Notes: generated by a model not told the origin, from the sequence alone. A stretch of DNA of 64,000 bases from Littorina saxatilis (GCF_037325665.1 NC_090252.1:71093108-71157107), one strand, 5' to 3'. Positions 53,654 to 63,003 are shown, counted from the stretch's first letter. Numbers and translations are program-made.

Positions 53654-53731
53654 TCATTTTGTGCACATGTGTTAGTGTTAGTGTGTGTGTATGTGTGTGT
53701 GTGTGTGTGTGTGCGCGTGCATGAATCTGTA

Positions 53732-53795
<64 letters not shown>
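53621..53795. repeat. (TG)n microsatellite with interruptions
   Basis: Long TG runs (53740-53794 uninterrupted) separated by two copies of a TTCATTTTGTGCACATGTGT segment. Confidence 0.95.
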
Positions 53796-53798
<3 letters not shown>

Positions 53799-53936
53799 AA
53801 GACTGAGAGAGAGGGAGAAAGAGTGTGTGTGTGTGAATGTGTGTGTGCATGAGTTTGTGTGTATGTTTGTGTGTGTATGAGTGTGTATATGTGTTTGTTT
53901 GTAAAGGTGTGTGTGTCCGTCTGTCTATGTGCGTAT

Positions 53937-54244
53937 TTGTTTGTTTGTTTGCTTTACGCCCAGCCGACCAAGAAGGGCCATAATTATCAGGGCGGTGCTG
54001 CTTTGAGATATAACGTGCGCCACACACAAGGCAGAAGTCGCAGCACAGGCTTCATGTCTCACCCAGTCACATTATTCTGACACCGGACCAACCAGTCCTA
54101 GCATGCACTAAACCCATAATGCCAGACGCCAGGCGGAGCAGCCACTAGATTGCCAATTTTAAAGTCTTAGTTATGCCCCGGCCTGGGTTCTAACCCACGA
54201 CCTCCCGATCACGGGGCGGACGCCTTACCACTAGGCCAACCGTG
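53937..54244 (-). mobile_element. tRNA-derived SINE with 11-bp target duplication
   Basis: The minus strand starts CGGTTGGCCTAGTGGTAAGG CGTC (A box) and has GGTCGTGGGTTAGAACCCAG (B-box region). The body carries GGTTGGTCCGGTGTCAGAAT and GGCCCTTCTTGGTCGGCTGG, ending in (CAAA)n. TATGTGCGTAT flanks both sides (53926-53936, 54245-54255). Confidence 0.92.
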
Positions 54245-54255
54245 TATGTGCGTAT

Positions 54256-54640
54256 GAGCGTGTGTTTTGTGTGTATGAGATTTGTGTGAGTCAATGTGTG
54301 TGTGTCTGTGTCTGTGTCTGTGTCTGTGTGCGTGCATACATGCGTGTGTATGTACATGTGTGTGTGTGTGTGTGGGTCTGTTTGTATAAGAGAGAGAGAG
54401 AGAGCGTGGGTGTGTTTGTGCGTGTGCGTAAGTGTATGTGTGTGTATGTGTGTTTGTAAAGGTGTGTATGTCCGTCTGTCTATCTGTGCGTATGGGGGGG
54501 GGTGTTTTTTGTGTATGAAGTGTGTGTGAGAGAGTGAGTGAGTGCGTGTGAGTGAGTGTGTGTGTACGTGTGTAACTTGGGTGTGTGTGTGTGTTCGTGT
54601 GTGTGTGTGTGTTTGAGAGAGAGAGAGGTTTGTTTTTCGC
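54256..54640. repeat. TG-rich compound microsatellite
   Basis: Mixed TG, TGTC, GAGA and GAGT runs; the source of several overlapping Cys-Val or His-Thr frames that are not genes. Confidence 0.9.
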
Positions 54641-54989
54641 TGGGGTATGCAGTGCCTTGGCGTTGCACATCTACTTAATTTGTTTTAATTTACTTTTGGG
54701 CTCAGCTAGGCACTAACAGGCCAAAAGTAGTAGGCACCTGAAAAATCCCACATAGACTGGGTGCATAGTTCTGGTCTTTAATCTTTTTATCACCTGTTAT
54801 TTTTAAATCCCCAACGCGGCAGAATAATCAATACCGTTCATCAAGTCTTTAAATTTGCCTCTCTTGTAAAAACTAATTTTCTTAGATTTTGGAAGGTCTT
54901 GAACTTGAAGAGTTGTTCCACTGCACTCCAAAAGCCAAGGTCTTTTTTGAATCCTTTAATTTCCACTGTATGACTTTGATACTGGTAGT

Positions 54990-55640
54990 TTCCACCTTTC
55001 TGTGTGTGTTTGTCAGTTTGTTGTCCTGTCCTTTCTTTCCAGCCCAATCCTTTCTTTCTGTTTCTCATTGTATAGTCTAGCCTCTCTCTTTACGTGTTTG
55101 TCTGTTGCTTTATTTTCCTCTCTTTCCGTCTTAATTTCTTTTTTGGTGTTTGTCATTGGAAAGCGTAGCCATTCTCTTCAAATGTTTGTCAGTTTCTTTC
55201 TTTTCCTCTCTTTCTGTCTAAAGGGGATACTTACGTATTTAAATCCCTGGTCAGATTCACTTCAAATTTTGTGCAAATTCGAGCAATATCATTAATTTAA
55301 TATGCAGACATCCCTGGAATGAAAAGGAGGAATACCTAATTAAGTTTTCCCCCCAATTATTTTCAACTTGGAGTGGTTGAGTTTTCACCTTTCTTCATGT
55401 GTTCGTCAGTTACTTTCTTTTCCTCTCTTTCCTTCTTATTTCCTTTTGCGCTGTCTGTCACTATAAAATGTCGCCACTCACGCTATCAGTGGTGTTCGGT
55501 CTGTGACAGTACTGTTCCGCCACCTGAAGTTGTCTGTAACCTTCTTGAGAGAGAGAGGTCTTTCAGTCTTAATTCCTTTTGTTCTGTCTGTAAAATGTGA
55601 GTCAGCCGAAAAGAACTTGTCAAACGTAGCCTCTCTTTTC
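54990..55640 (-). repeat. tandemly duplicated intron segment with a FLYWCH exon relic
   Basis: A ~200-250-bp segment (GTTTGTCAGTTTCTTTCTTT TCCTCTCTTTC...) recurs about four times between 54990 and 55720. One repeat, at 55472-55545, still carries on the minus strand the end of a FLYWCH exon (LQVAEQYCHRPNTTDS followed by GTGAGTGG), closely like the end of the live exon at 55730-55999. The FLYWCH exon was evidently duplicated with its flanking intron and one copy decayed to a stub. Confidence 0.7.
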
Positions 55641-55729
55641 ACAAGTGTTTCACCTATTTTGTCTTCCTCTCTTTATGTCTTAATTCCATTTTTTGTCAGT
55701 TTGTGTCTGTCGTAAAAAATGCCACTCAC

Positions 55730-55999
55730 GCTATCAGTGGTATCAGGTTCATGACAGTGCTGCTCCGACACCTGCAGCTCCCCCTCCTTCACCGCCACCC
55801 TCCCGCGACACTTGCTCACCACCCCGCCCCGCTTGTTGTTGCGCTGACAACGCCAGTACGAGCGACAGCTACCCTTGGCCACACCGTCATTCTTGTACAT
55901 GTACCCTTCCCAGACCAGCAGCAGTGGCGGAGCTTTGGATTCCGCCTTGACTGACCTCTGTCTGCTGCGTCTTCTGCCTCCTGGCTTAACTGGCGAGGG
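55730..55999 (-). CDS. gene D exon 2: FLYWCH-type zinc finger
   Basis: 270 bases, 90 codons, phase 0 at both ends (acceptor TTTCCCACAG, donor GTGAGT). After a basic leader (GGRRRSRQRS) comes the finger: LLLVWEGYMYKN...SYWRCQRNN...SKCRGRVAVKEG...SEQHCHEP, matching the FLYWCH layout of aromatic start, Gly-Tyr-x-Tyr, Tyr-Trp-x-Cys, Cys-x-x-Arg and His-x-His (here HCH). FLYWCH domains bind DNA and are related to the WRKY-GCM1 fold found at the N-terminus of Mutator-like transposases (family knowledge). The phases let it join exon 3 without a frame change. Assignment to gene D rests on strand, phase and proximity. Confidence 0.8.
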
Positions 56000-56156
56000 C
56001 TGTGGGAAACACAGACATACACAGAGTGAATGTGCACAGGACACACATACGTGCACACATAGGCGTACACACGCACATTCAGATCAGCTCACACACACAG
56101 CTAAATATTTTTCTGATAGCTCCTCTTCATTTAAAAAAATAAGAAGAAGCTTCACA

Positions 56157-56235
56157 TTATATTAATCAATCAATATGAAGCTTATATAGCGCGTATTCCG
56201 TGGGTACAGTTCTAAGCGCTTGTCGAATATTATAT
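56157..56235. mobile_element. SINE fragment (TATAGCGCGTATTCCGTGG family)
   Basis: AATCAATCAATATGAAGCTT followed by ATATAGCGCGTATTCCGTGG and CAGTTCTAAGCGCTTGTCGA is a phrase I know from molluscan SINEs. Only one end is present. Confidence 0.6.
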
Positions 56236-56822
56236 ACTGATATATAGCAGCCTTCCAAAATGCAATCACTAGCAATATAGGAAGCACTCAAGCAGGTTCA
56301 ACTATCATGTATTGTAATTTGTATAGGTGACTAGGTCTCATTCAGTCGTTTTATCTACAAAATCCAGCATAACACATCAATATAGTGTGGGTGTGACATG
56401 GTGATTAGGTCATTTTAGTCTCACTGATCTTCTATAAACAAGTATTAAACAGAGAGGGCACTGTGGCTGATTCACTGATTGTTGCATTCAAACTGTTTTC
56501 AGATGTATCTGCGCAGACACTGAGACATAGACACTGTCATTTGTCAACTACATGTTTCTTCACGTTGTTAGGCACTGGAGTGTCCGTCAACATGTCAAGT
56601 GGTATTCTTCTGAGCTATGAATTTAACACACTAAAGTTCAAGATTACCTGTCAAGTCATCATTCGATTACACTAAGAGGGAACAGTGATTGAAACCGTGA
56701 AATCGTTTATGTTCTAGACTTCATGGTTTTGGGACAACTCTCGAGTTTTAAATACATCAGAAGCGACTCTAATGCAGGACCTAGCATGCAAACAGAAATG
56801 TTTAAAAATAAATCAATGTTAC

Positions 56823-56906
56823 TTTATAGTCACTGTCCGTATCGTCCTCGGACGCAGGGCTTGTCTTCATCCTGCTGTGATGCATCCGATCTTCGACAGT
56901 TGCCAT
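56823..56906 (-). CDS. gene D probable exon 1 (28 codons)
   Basis: From ATG at 56906-56904, in a strong context (GGGAAGATGG), the frame reads MATVEDRMHHSRMKTSPASE DDTDSDYK and reaches the donor AAA|GTAACA at 56822 in phase 0, as exon 2 requires. The acidic, Ser/Asp-rich end is ordinary for a transcription-factor N-terminus. The donor is not optimal, and other small exons could lie between this and exon 2. The distance to the gene B start on the other strand is 554 bases. Confidence 0.5.
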
Positions 56907-57460
56907 CTTCCCAAACTGTGCAAAATCGTCCTGAAATGGTGTTGTTCCAGAACAGCGTAATCATTTCAAATAAAAATTACAATAAAAAATATTCATATTG
57001 GATATTAATTATCGGGTCTGATAATAATTCATTCCTATTCTGTCTTTTGAGGCTAATAACTTTAAACTGAATTCAATATTCCTTTTGTTTTACTTGAATA
57101 ATTCTTATATGGCATGATCGTCTGCAACAAGGAAGTAAAGCTATCTCCTTCCCAAAAGAGTTTCAAAATGGCTTCTTAGCAGACAGAAAATAGGAGATAC
57201 AGTCAATGCAGTTCGGATTTGTTCCAGATATAAATTAATCTAGGACCATTGACCTTGCTTTGTATATCTCCACGCAGGTTACAGTTGACTTCTTCGAATA
57301 AATCCAAGTTCCGCAATGAGCTGCTGGAATTACAGCCAGAAATGTAGCGATTGAACAGCGCTGGACTCGGGTGATCACAGCAAAGTGGTTCTTACCACAT
57401 TGTTCAGTGAAACGCTGCAGTCAGTAGGAGGGATTTTAAAACCTTTAATGAACACTCACC
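56907..57460. promoter_or_regulatory. head-to-head intergenic region between gene D and gene B
   Basis: 554 bases between the presumed start codons of D (minus) and B (plus). AT-rich with no obvious TATA box or CpG island. Divergent arrangement as for gene A and its neighbour at 25.2-25.6 kb. Function as a shared promoter is inferred. Confidence 0.4.
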
Positions 57461-57725
57461 ATGGAATTTACAATTGGACAGACACAGAGTTGGAGGGAAG
57501 GGCGGAGAATTGTCAGTCTACAAGAGCTTGCAAAGCAGATGCGATGCAAGCATTGCAAGGCCCTTTTGGATCTGAACCAGATTATAAAGGAGACACGATT
57601 CGGGCTGGCCAGTATCTTGTACATTATGTGTCAGTGTGGTTTGCTGAATGATGTTCACACTGGAAAGAGGCAGGAAGGTGATGGCAGTCGGCATCTCTTT
57701 GAGGTGAACATAAAAGCCTCTATCA
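57461..57725 (+). CDS. gene B exon 1: N-terminal Mutator-like transposase module
   Basis: ATG in a strong context (CACCATGG). 88 codons plus one base, ending at donor A|GTAAGTAA (phase 1). Reads MEFTIGQTQSWREGRRIVSL, then a CKHC pair, ETRFGLASILYI, MCQCG, NDVHTG and FEVNIKAS. It aligns without gaps over most of its length with gene A exon 1 and with the start of the metazoan Mutator-like transposase domain (PF20700 from memory): GRRIV, Cys pairs, GL-x-S-x-LYI, N-x-V-x-TG, NIKA. The four cysteines could bind zinc. Transcribed away from gene D. Whether it binds DNA or mediates pairing is not known from sequence. Confidence 0.9.
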
Positions 57726-57731
57726 GTAAGT

Positions 57732-58125
57732 AACGATTCTTCTTCTTCTTCTTCTTCTTCTTCCATTTAACTCCCAGGGTCAACATTCTGACTATTAGTG
57801 GCGCATTGAGACTTAATGCCGTGTGAGATGGAATTTTTTTTAACTTTATTCCAAGTCCCACGGGTATTTGATGGACATTTTTAATTTTATCTATGCCTAT
57901 ACAATTTTGCCAGGAAAGACCCTTTTGTCAATCGTGGGATCTTTAACGTGCACACCCCAATGTAGTGTACACGAAGGGACCTCGGTTTTTCGTCTCATCC
58001 GAAAGACTAGCACTTGAACCCACCACCTAGGTTAGGAAAGGGGGGAGAAAATTGCGGCCTGACCCAGGCCTGAACACGCAACCTCTCGCTTCCGAGCGCA
58101 AGTGCGTTACCACTCGGCCACCCAG
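57732..58125 (-). mobile_element. tRNA-derived SINE with (GAA)n tail
   Basis: The minus strand begins CTGGGTGGCCGAGTGGTAAC GCACTTGCGCTCGGAAGCGA and GAGGTTGCGTGTTCAGGCC, close to a Ser/Leu-type tRNA head, and ends in (GAA)n. The body includes GTGTGCACGTTAAAGATCCC, shared with the element at 58276-58545. It sits 7 bases after the exon 1 donor of gene B. Confidence 0.85.
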
Positions 58126-58204
58126 ACCACATGCAATGGCGGTAATTCTATACATTGTGGAATTATGCTAATTTGCAAACATGTCTTACAAACACTCACT
58201 CACA

Positions 58205-58206
<2 letters not shown>

Positions 58207-58264
<58 letters not shown>
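58207..58264. repeat. (CA)n microsatellite
   Basis: About 28 CA units without interruption. Confidence 0.97.
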
Positions 58265-58268
<4 letters not shown>

Positions 58269-58275
58269 GCCAGGG

Positions 58276-58545
58276 ACACTACATTGGGGTGTGCACGTTA
58301 AAGATCCCACGATTGACAAAACGGTCTTTCCTGGCAAAATTGTATAGGCATAGATAATAAATGTCCACCAAAATACCCGTGTGACTAGGAATAATAGGCC
58401 GTGAAAAGTAGGATATGCGCCGAAATGGCTGCGATCTGCTGGTCGATGTATTGTGTAAAACATTCCATCTCACACGGCATAAATAGATCCCTGCACCTTG
58501 AGTCCGAGTCTGGAGATACGCGCGCGATATAAGACTTCATATATA
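58276..58545 (+). mobile_element. SINE, 5'-truncated, opposite orientation to 57732-58125
   Basis: Starts within the body (TTGGGGTGTGCACGTTAAAG) and continues through CATCTCACACGGCATAAATA to CGAGTCTGGAGATACGCGCG CGATATAAGACTTCAT. Together with the inverted SINE upstream it could form a long hairpin in the gene B pre-mRNA. Confidence 0.8.
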
Positions 58546-59125
58546 TATGAATGTTTGCACAAAAGTGACAAATGTATATATATAAAGATTGTTCATTTGT
58601 TATTGTTTCTCAGATTTTAAACTGGAGTAAGCTTTTACAAACAAAAGAGGCCACTAGAGTGCAGTGTTGTTTGAAAGCTTAATTAAATTTAAATGTCGTA
58701 AAATAGGCCAGAAAGAGCACTGTTTATAAGAGTTGTCTTTAGTTACTTCCCTTTTTTTGTACACGGATGATGCCTGGTTAATTACTATGGTGACGCATGA
58801 CAGAGGTCACAACCATCTGTAGTGGCCAGGCGGCACCTGTGACTGTGTAATATCCAACACCGGAGTGAATAAGCACTTTGAGTTTGAAGCTCAGTTGATC
58901 ACTTCTTCTTCTTCTTCTGCGTTCCCAGCTTTTAATTTCATTAATTAGCATAATAATACTCTTGGTGGGTTTTCAAGGAAATGATGGTGTGTGTGTCTAT
59001 ATAATACTAGCTGTACCCCTTTTTTTCCGTAAACCTTCAGTTATTGCCTGGAACGGTCCTTGATGAATGATTATTTCTTTCCCACATCATAACAATTAAC
59101 GCTGATAACATACCGTATGTTTTAT
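58546..59125. other. intronic DNA, no feature recognised
   Basis: AT-rich; no element ends or exons seen. Confidence 0.45.
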
Positions 59126-59436
59126 TAGGCAAAAAAAAAAAATAGGTGTGGTTAAGGTAACATAGCCAAAATAAATAGGGTAGGAGTAGGACTAGGAAGG
59201 TAGGCAATTACTTTTTCTTTTTTTTTAAAACTTTTTTTCTAATGTGTACAAATTAAACCTACTTAACAGGGAAATAAGTGTGCGACTCCAGCGCTTTCGC
59301 TTTCATTGCGTTTTCTGCACTCGGGTTTTTTTTTGTGGGTTTTTTTTGACAAATGTAAAAAAAAGTTCTAGGGTCGGCCCCTAAAAATAGGGTAGGTCGG
59401 GTTACCGTAACCACACCTATTTTTTTTTAGGCCTTA
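59126..59436. mobile_element. MITE with ATAGGTGTGGTTA ends
   Basis: AGGCAAAAAAAAAAAATAGG TGTGGTTAAGGTAAC at the left and, reversed, the same at the right (GTTACCGTAACCACACCTAT then T-run and AGGCC). Subterminal motifs GGTAGG and CCTACC-like phrases in inverse order. Non-coding. Confidence 0.75.
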
Positions 59437-59497
59437 CACACACACGCACACACACAGACAATCACTCGCAAAGAAAATCACTCGCACACACACACAC

Positions 59498-59534
<37 letters not shown>

Positions 59535-59600
59535 CTCACAGATATACTGACAAACGCATGCAAGCCTGCAAACACGCAAGCACACACACTTACAAATGCG
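59437..59600. repeat. CA-rich microsatellite
   Basis: Imperfect CACACG and CACA runs, directly upstream of the exon 2 acceptor region of gene B. Confidence 0.9.
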
Positions 59601-59667
59601 CATGCATCCCCACCCCCAAATAACAAACAACAAAATAATAATGTGTGTATTGTGTGCTGTGTTCCAG

Positions 59668-60902
59668 ATTTGCTGCTGTACGGAATAGGGGCTCAGAACA
59701 TCATCCACTTCCTGCAGACAGGCCTGGACATCCCCTTACCTCCCCCTGAAGACAACTCCCTCATCCTCCCCATGCACTCCACCCCGGACATGTCCACGTC
59801 CCTTCCTGTCACCATGGCAACCTACAACCCACCCATCACCACCCCCCTCTCTCCACAGCTGCAGGTCGGCCAGCACCCCCCGTTGAACCCTCAGCTACAA
59901 CACCAACATCACCACCACCACCAGCAGCAGCAACACCACCATGAGCAGCAACAGCACCAAGTTGTCAACGTCCCTCAAGTGAAAGACATGTTTCGTGTGG
60001 CTCACGCAGGGCACAGCAAGGGAGGGGGCAGCCAGAGTGCCGGTCACAAGGGGGGGGGCAGCCAGAGTGCCGGTCACAAGGGGGCAGGGGGCAGATGCCT
60101 GTACTGTCGACCCTGCCCGCAGCACACCCAGGCTGACCACACTGACCCCACCACCCACACTGACCCCACAACCCACACTCACCCGCCAAAGAAAGTTGTT
60201 GAGAAGGTCAAGTTGACCAAGGACGAAAGGGACGATCTCAAAGTCAACACCAAGTGCACGGTGTGTAAGATTGTGTTCCGCTCGCGAGAACATTTCCGCA
60301 TGCACAAGATCCTGCACCCTCAGATCAACAAGAAGCAGCGAGTCAAGTGCTCCCAGTGCTCAGCCGAGTTCCCTGACCGCTCAAAGCTGAGGCAGCACTC
60401 TAAGGTGCACTGTGGCGGGGCCAAGGAGAAACCTTTCCAGTGTCAGCTGTGCGAGAAAAGCTTCCACAAGAAATCTCAGCGCAGCAAGCACGTCAAGCGT
60501 TGCCACATGAAGGAAAACTCTCACGTGTGTGACGTCTGTGGGAAAAGAACCTTCACCAAGTCAGAACTGCGGGAGCATGTGCGTATTCACACCGGTGAAC
60601 GACCGTACCAGTGCGAGGTGTGTGAACGAGCATTCAGACGCAAAGACTACCTGACCATTCACATGCGTCAGCACACAGGCTTGAAGCCTTACAGTTGTGA
60701 CCAGTGTGGAGAGTCCTTTGTCCAGAGGGCGTCGCTGTGCAAACACCTGCAGACAAAACATGCGGTCAGCGCGACAGGGGCGGTCAGTGACGTCATACAG
60801 CCATCCCTCATGCCTCACCAGCCACAACTGACCCATACCATTACCCAGGATTCCATGGCAACTACCATGCCTATATTGCATAATGCGCTCTTCTATCAGT
60901 GA
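59668..60902 (+). CDS. gene B exon 2: end of Mutator-like module, His/Gln-rich linker, six C2H2 fingers
   Basis: The acceptor GTTCCAG is at 59661-59667. Joined in phase 1 at an Asn codon it reads NLLLYGIGAQNIIHFL...LDIPLPPPEDNSL, homologous to gene A exon 2. A Pro-rich stretch, a His/Gln run (HQHHHHHQQQQHHH) and a tandem GGGSQSAGHK repeat follow. Six C2H2 fingers occupy about residues 283-453: CTVC, CSQC, CQLC, CDVC, CEVC, CDQC, the later ones with TGERP and TGLKP linkers. A 46-residue tail ends at TGA 60900-60902. Total protein 499 residues. Predicted nuclear sequence-specific DNA-binding factor. Gene A has an additional intron after its first finger, whereas here all fingers are in one exon. 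Confidence 0.92.
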
Positions 60903-61640
60903 CAACACCCTCTCCCAGACACTGTGACTGAAATACACACAGGGTTTGTGGATTAGTTTGTTGTGACAAGTTAAAGTTGTGACTCCACCTCTACCAGACA
61001 CTGTCACTGAAATTCAAACTAGCTTTTGGATTAGTTTGTTGTGACAAGTTTGAGTTGTGACTCCACCTCTACCAGATATTGTGACTGAAATTCACACTGG
61101 AATTGTGGATGACTGTGTGTAGTTTGTTGTGACAAGTTTGAGTTGTGACTCCACCTCTACCGGACATTGTGACTGAAATTCACACTGGAATTGTGGATGA
61201 CTGTAGTTTGTTGTGACAAGTTTGAGTTGTGACTCCACCTCTACCAGACATTGTGACTGAAATTCACACTGGAATTGTGGATGACTGTAGTTTGTTGTGA
61301 CAAGTTTGAGTTGTGACTCCACCTCTACCAGACATTGTGACTGAAATTCACACTGGAATTGTGGATGACTGTAGTTTGTTGTGACAAGTTTGAGTTGTGA
61401 CTCCACCTCTACTAGACGTTGTGACTGAAATTCACACTGGAATTGTGGATGACTGTAGTTTGTTGTGACAAGTTTAAGTTGTGACTCCACCTCTATCAGA
61501 CACTGTGAGTGTGACTGAAATTCAAACTTTTTTTTTTATGAGTTTGATGTTCATGTAACACATTTCTGTTGTGTCACCACCCCTACCACTAGTACAGACA
61601 CTGTGATTGAAATTCACTGTGGGGTTGTGGATCAGTTCGT
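60903..61640 (+). repeat. 84-bp minisatellite in the gene B 3' region, about 8 units
   Basis: The unit contains GTGACTCCACCTCTACCAGA, CATTGTGACTGAAATTCACA and GACTGTAGTTTGTTGTGACA. The central five copies (61060-61500) are nearly identical; the first two and the last are diverged. It starts within a few bases of the gene B stop codon. Open frames of 28-residue repeats on the minus strand are by-products. Confidence 0.92.
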
Positions 61641-62469
61641 TATAACTTATAGTAGTTTTCTGTTGTCAATCTAAATGAGATGATCCGAAACACAGCCTAA
61701 TTTTTTAGTAATGTCATGAATTATAATGTATTATTAATAACAGACACATAAGAATACATGTAGGGGGATAAATTATGTATGTCAGGGTGCTGGACAGTTG
61801 TGTGTGGTTTTGGATGTGTGAATTCTTAAATTATGTTCGAGCTTGTGATTCTTATAAAAGGAGTGTGATTTTATGTGATGTAATATCAGTGTATGTCACA
61901 CGCTTTCCTTCTTTGCCACTACTAAAGCAAACGTGTGCAAGATTGTATGTTACGCGCTTTGGAGCATGTGCAAGAACGGATTCAAACTCGAAATCGTCCC
62001 CCCAAAAACCCCAAAATGCACACACGACTTTTATTTCTCCTGCTGTTATCGTTTCTTCTCTTTACAAATTCTTCAACGCTCAGAATACTGAAAACGGCAT
62101 CCCAGACGACAGTACTGTTTCCATACGCGAATTTAGCTGCCCTTGGAAAGTGGCTCGCTCAGGAGGCCTGTTAGTCTGACACTATAAGGACAGAGTTGTG
62201 AACATAGATGACAAAGATCCCGGAAAGAACAAACATTTCGCGGATGCAGACACAGAAAGACGTCATGAAGATTGCGATGCTTCAAAAGATACAGACTGTG
62301 ACGATGACTGTGACGTCATTCACATATTCCGAGACGTCATTTATAGTTGTTCGGTCACTTTCGTCAAAAAGTAGATCTCTCCACAATGGCTGCTCCTGTG
62401 TTTAGGTTTATCAAGCGTGAGTACGCAAAACGTGTTTGTTCTCTCCTCTGTTGAAGCTGTGAGACATAA
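61641..62469. other. downstream DNA of gene B, no feature recognised
   Basis: Possibly the remaining 3' untranslated region. Frames at 61775-62179 have no family resemblance. Confidence 0.4.
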
Positions 62470-62613
62470 TCGCCATTACGAGCTAGTCGTGTGACAGAGA
62501 GTTTTCTTGCACACTCGACTGCTGCTGTTTCACTCCGGCTAAAGCCGTCGTGAAACATCTACAGTCTCGTGTGCAAGAAAACTCTCTGTCACACGACTAG
62601 CTCGTAATAGCGG
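62470..62613. mobile_element. 144-bp near-perfect hairpin MITE
   Basis: CGCCATTACGAGCTAGTCGT GTGACAGAGAG...TTGCACAC at the left is matched in reverse at the right, about 46 paired bases, with a loop that itself contains TTTCAC and GTGAAA. Very high arm identity. Confidence 0.88.
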
Positions 62614-62639
62614 GTAATATGAGCCAAAAGAAAAATGTC

Positions 62640-62692
62640 TGTTCAGATAATAAAGTTGCATTGAACTGAATTGAATTGAATTGAATTGTTTA
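62640..62692 (+). other. possible polyadenylation signal followed by (AATTG)n
   Basis: GATAATAAAGTTGCATTGAA carries AATAAA at 62648-62653, in the plus orientation of gene B, followed by (AATTG) repeats. Assignment to gene B, 1.7 kb downstream of its stop, is tentative. Confidence 0.3.
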
Positions 62693-62998
62693 AAGTCAAT
62701 ACTAGTGGATTAGCAAAAGTGAGAACTGTTTATAGTCAGAAACATATTAGACTGAATGTATTGCGTTACATTTGGAATTGAGAGGGAGGTGATCGTATGC
62801 GTGTGTGTGTGTGTGTGATGAGCGATTTTTCTTTTGCATTTTCTCTAGTACACCTTTGTCTGTTTTCCACCTTTTACAGGGATCCGAAACCTGGAAACCT
62901 ATTTTCACAGGTTGAAAGAAGAAACAGCTGCATTCCTTTCAAGTCGCCATTTTATGACTGTTAGAGCTGAGTTTCTAAACTCTTAACCTGTTGACAAC

Positions 62999-63003
<5 letters not shown>
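62693..63003. other. non-coding DNA, no feature recognised
   Basis: Contains only a short (GT)n stretch near 62800. Confidence 0.5.

Larger units (their letters stand above)
52484..55729 (-). other. intron 2 of gene D, with MITE, SINE and microsatellites
   Basis: Donor GTGAGT at 55729 and acceptor TCCCACAG at 52491-52484, phase 0. It contains a MITE (52675-52976), TG-rich microsatellites, a tRNA-derived SINE and the tandemly duplicated stretch at 54990-55640. A GTAGTTCTGTGGGACAGTCAAG phrase near the acceptor recurs at 52556-52576. Confidence 0.7.
57726..59667 (+). other. intron 1 of gene B, with SINEs, MITE and CA repeats
   Basis: Donor GTAAGT and acceptor GTTCCAG, phase 1, the same codon as in gene A. 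It contains two convergent SINE-type elements, a (CA)n tract, a MITE and a CA-rich stretch directly before the acceptor, so the polypyrimidine tract is weak (TGTGTATTGTGTGCTGTG TTCCAG). Confidence 0.85.

Noticed and set aside
53530-54670. His/Thr-rich and Cys/Val-rich frames
   Set aside because: Produced by TG and CA microsatellites.
42943-58125. tRNA-like sequences with A and B boxes (43177, 54244, 45191 and 58125 ends, minus strand)
   Set aside because: Each is the head of a SINE with a body and tail, two of them with target duplications; none folds as a clean stand-alone tRNA by eye.
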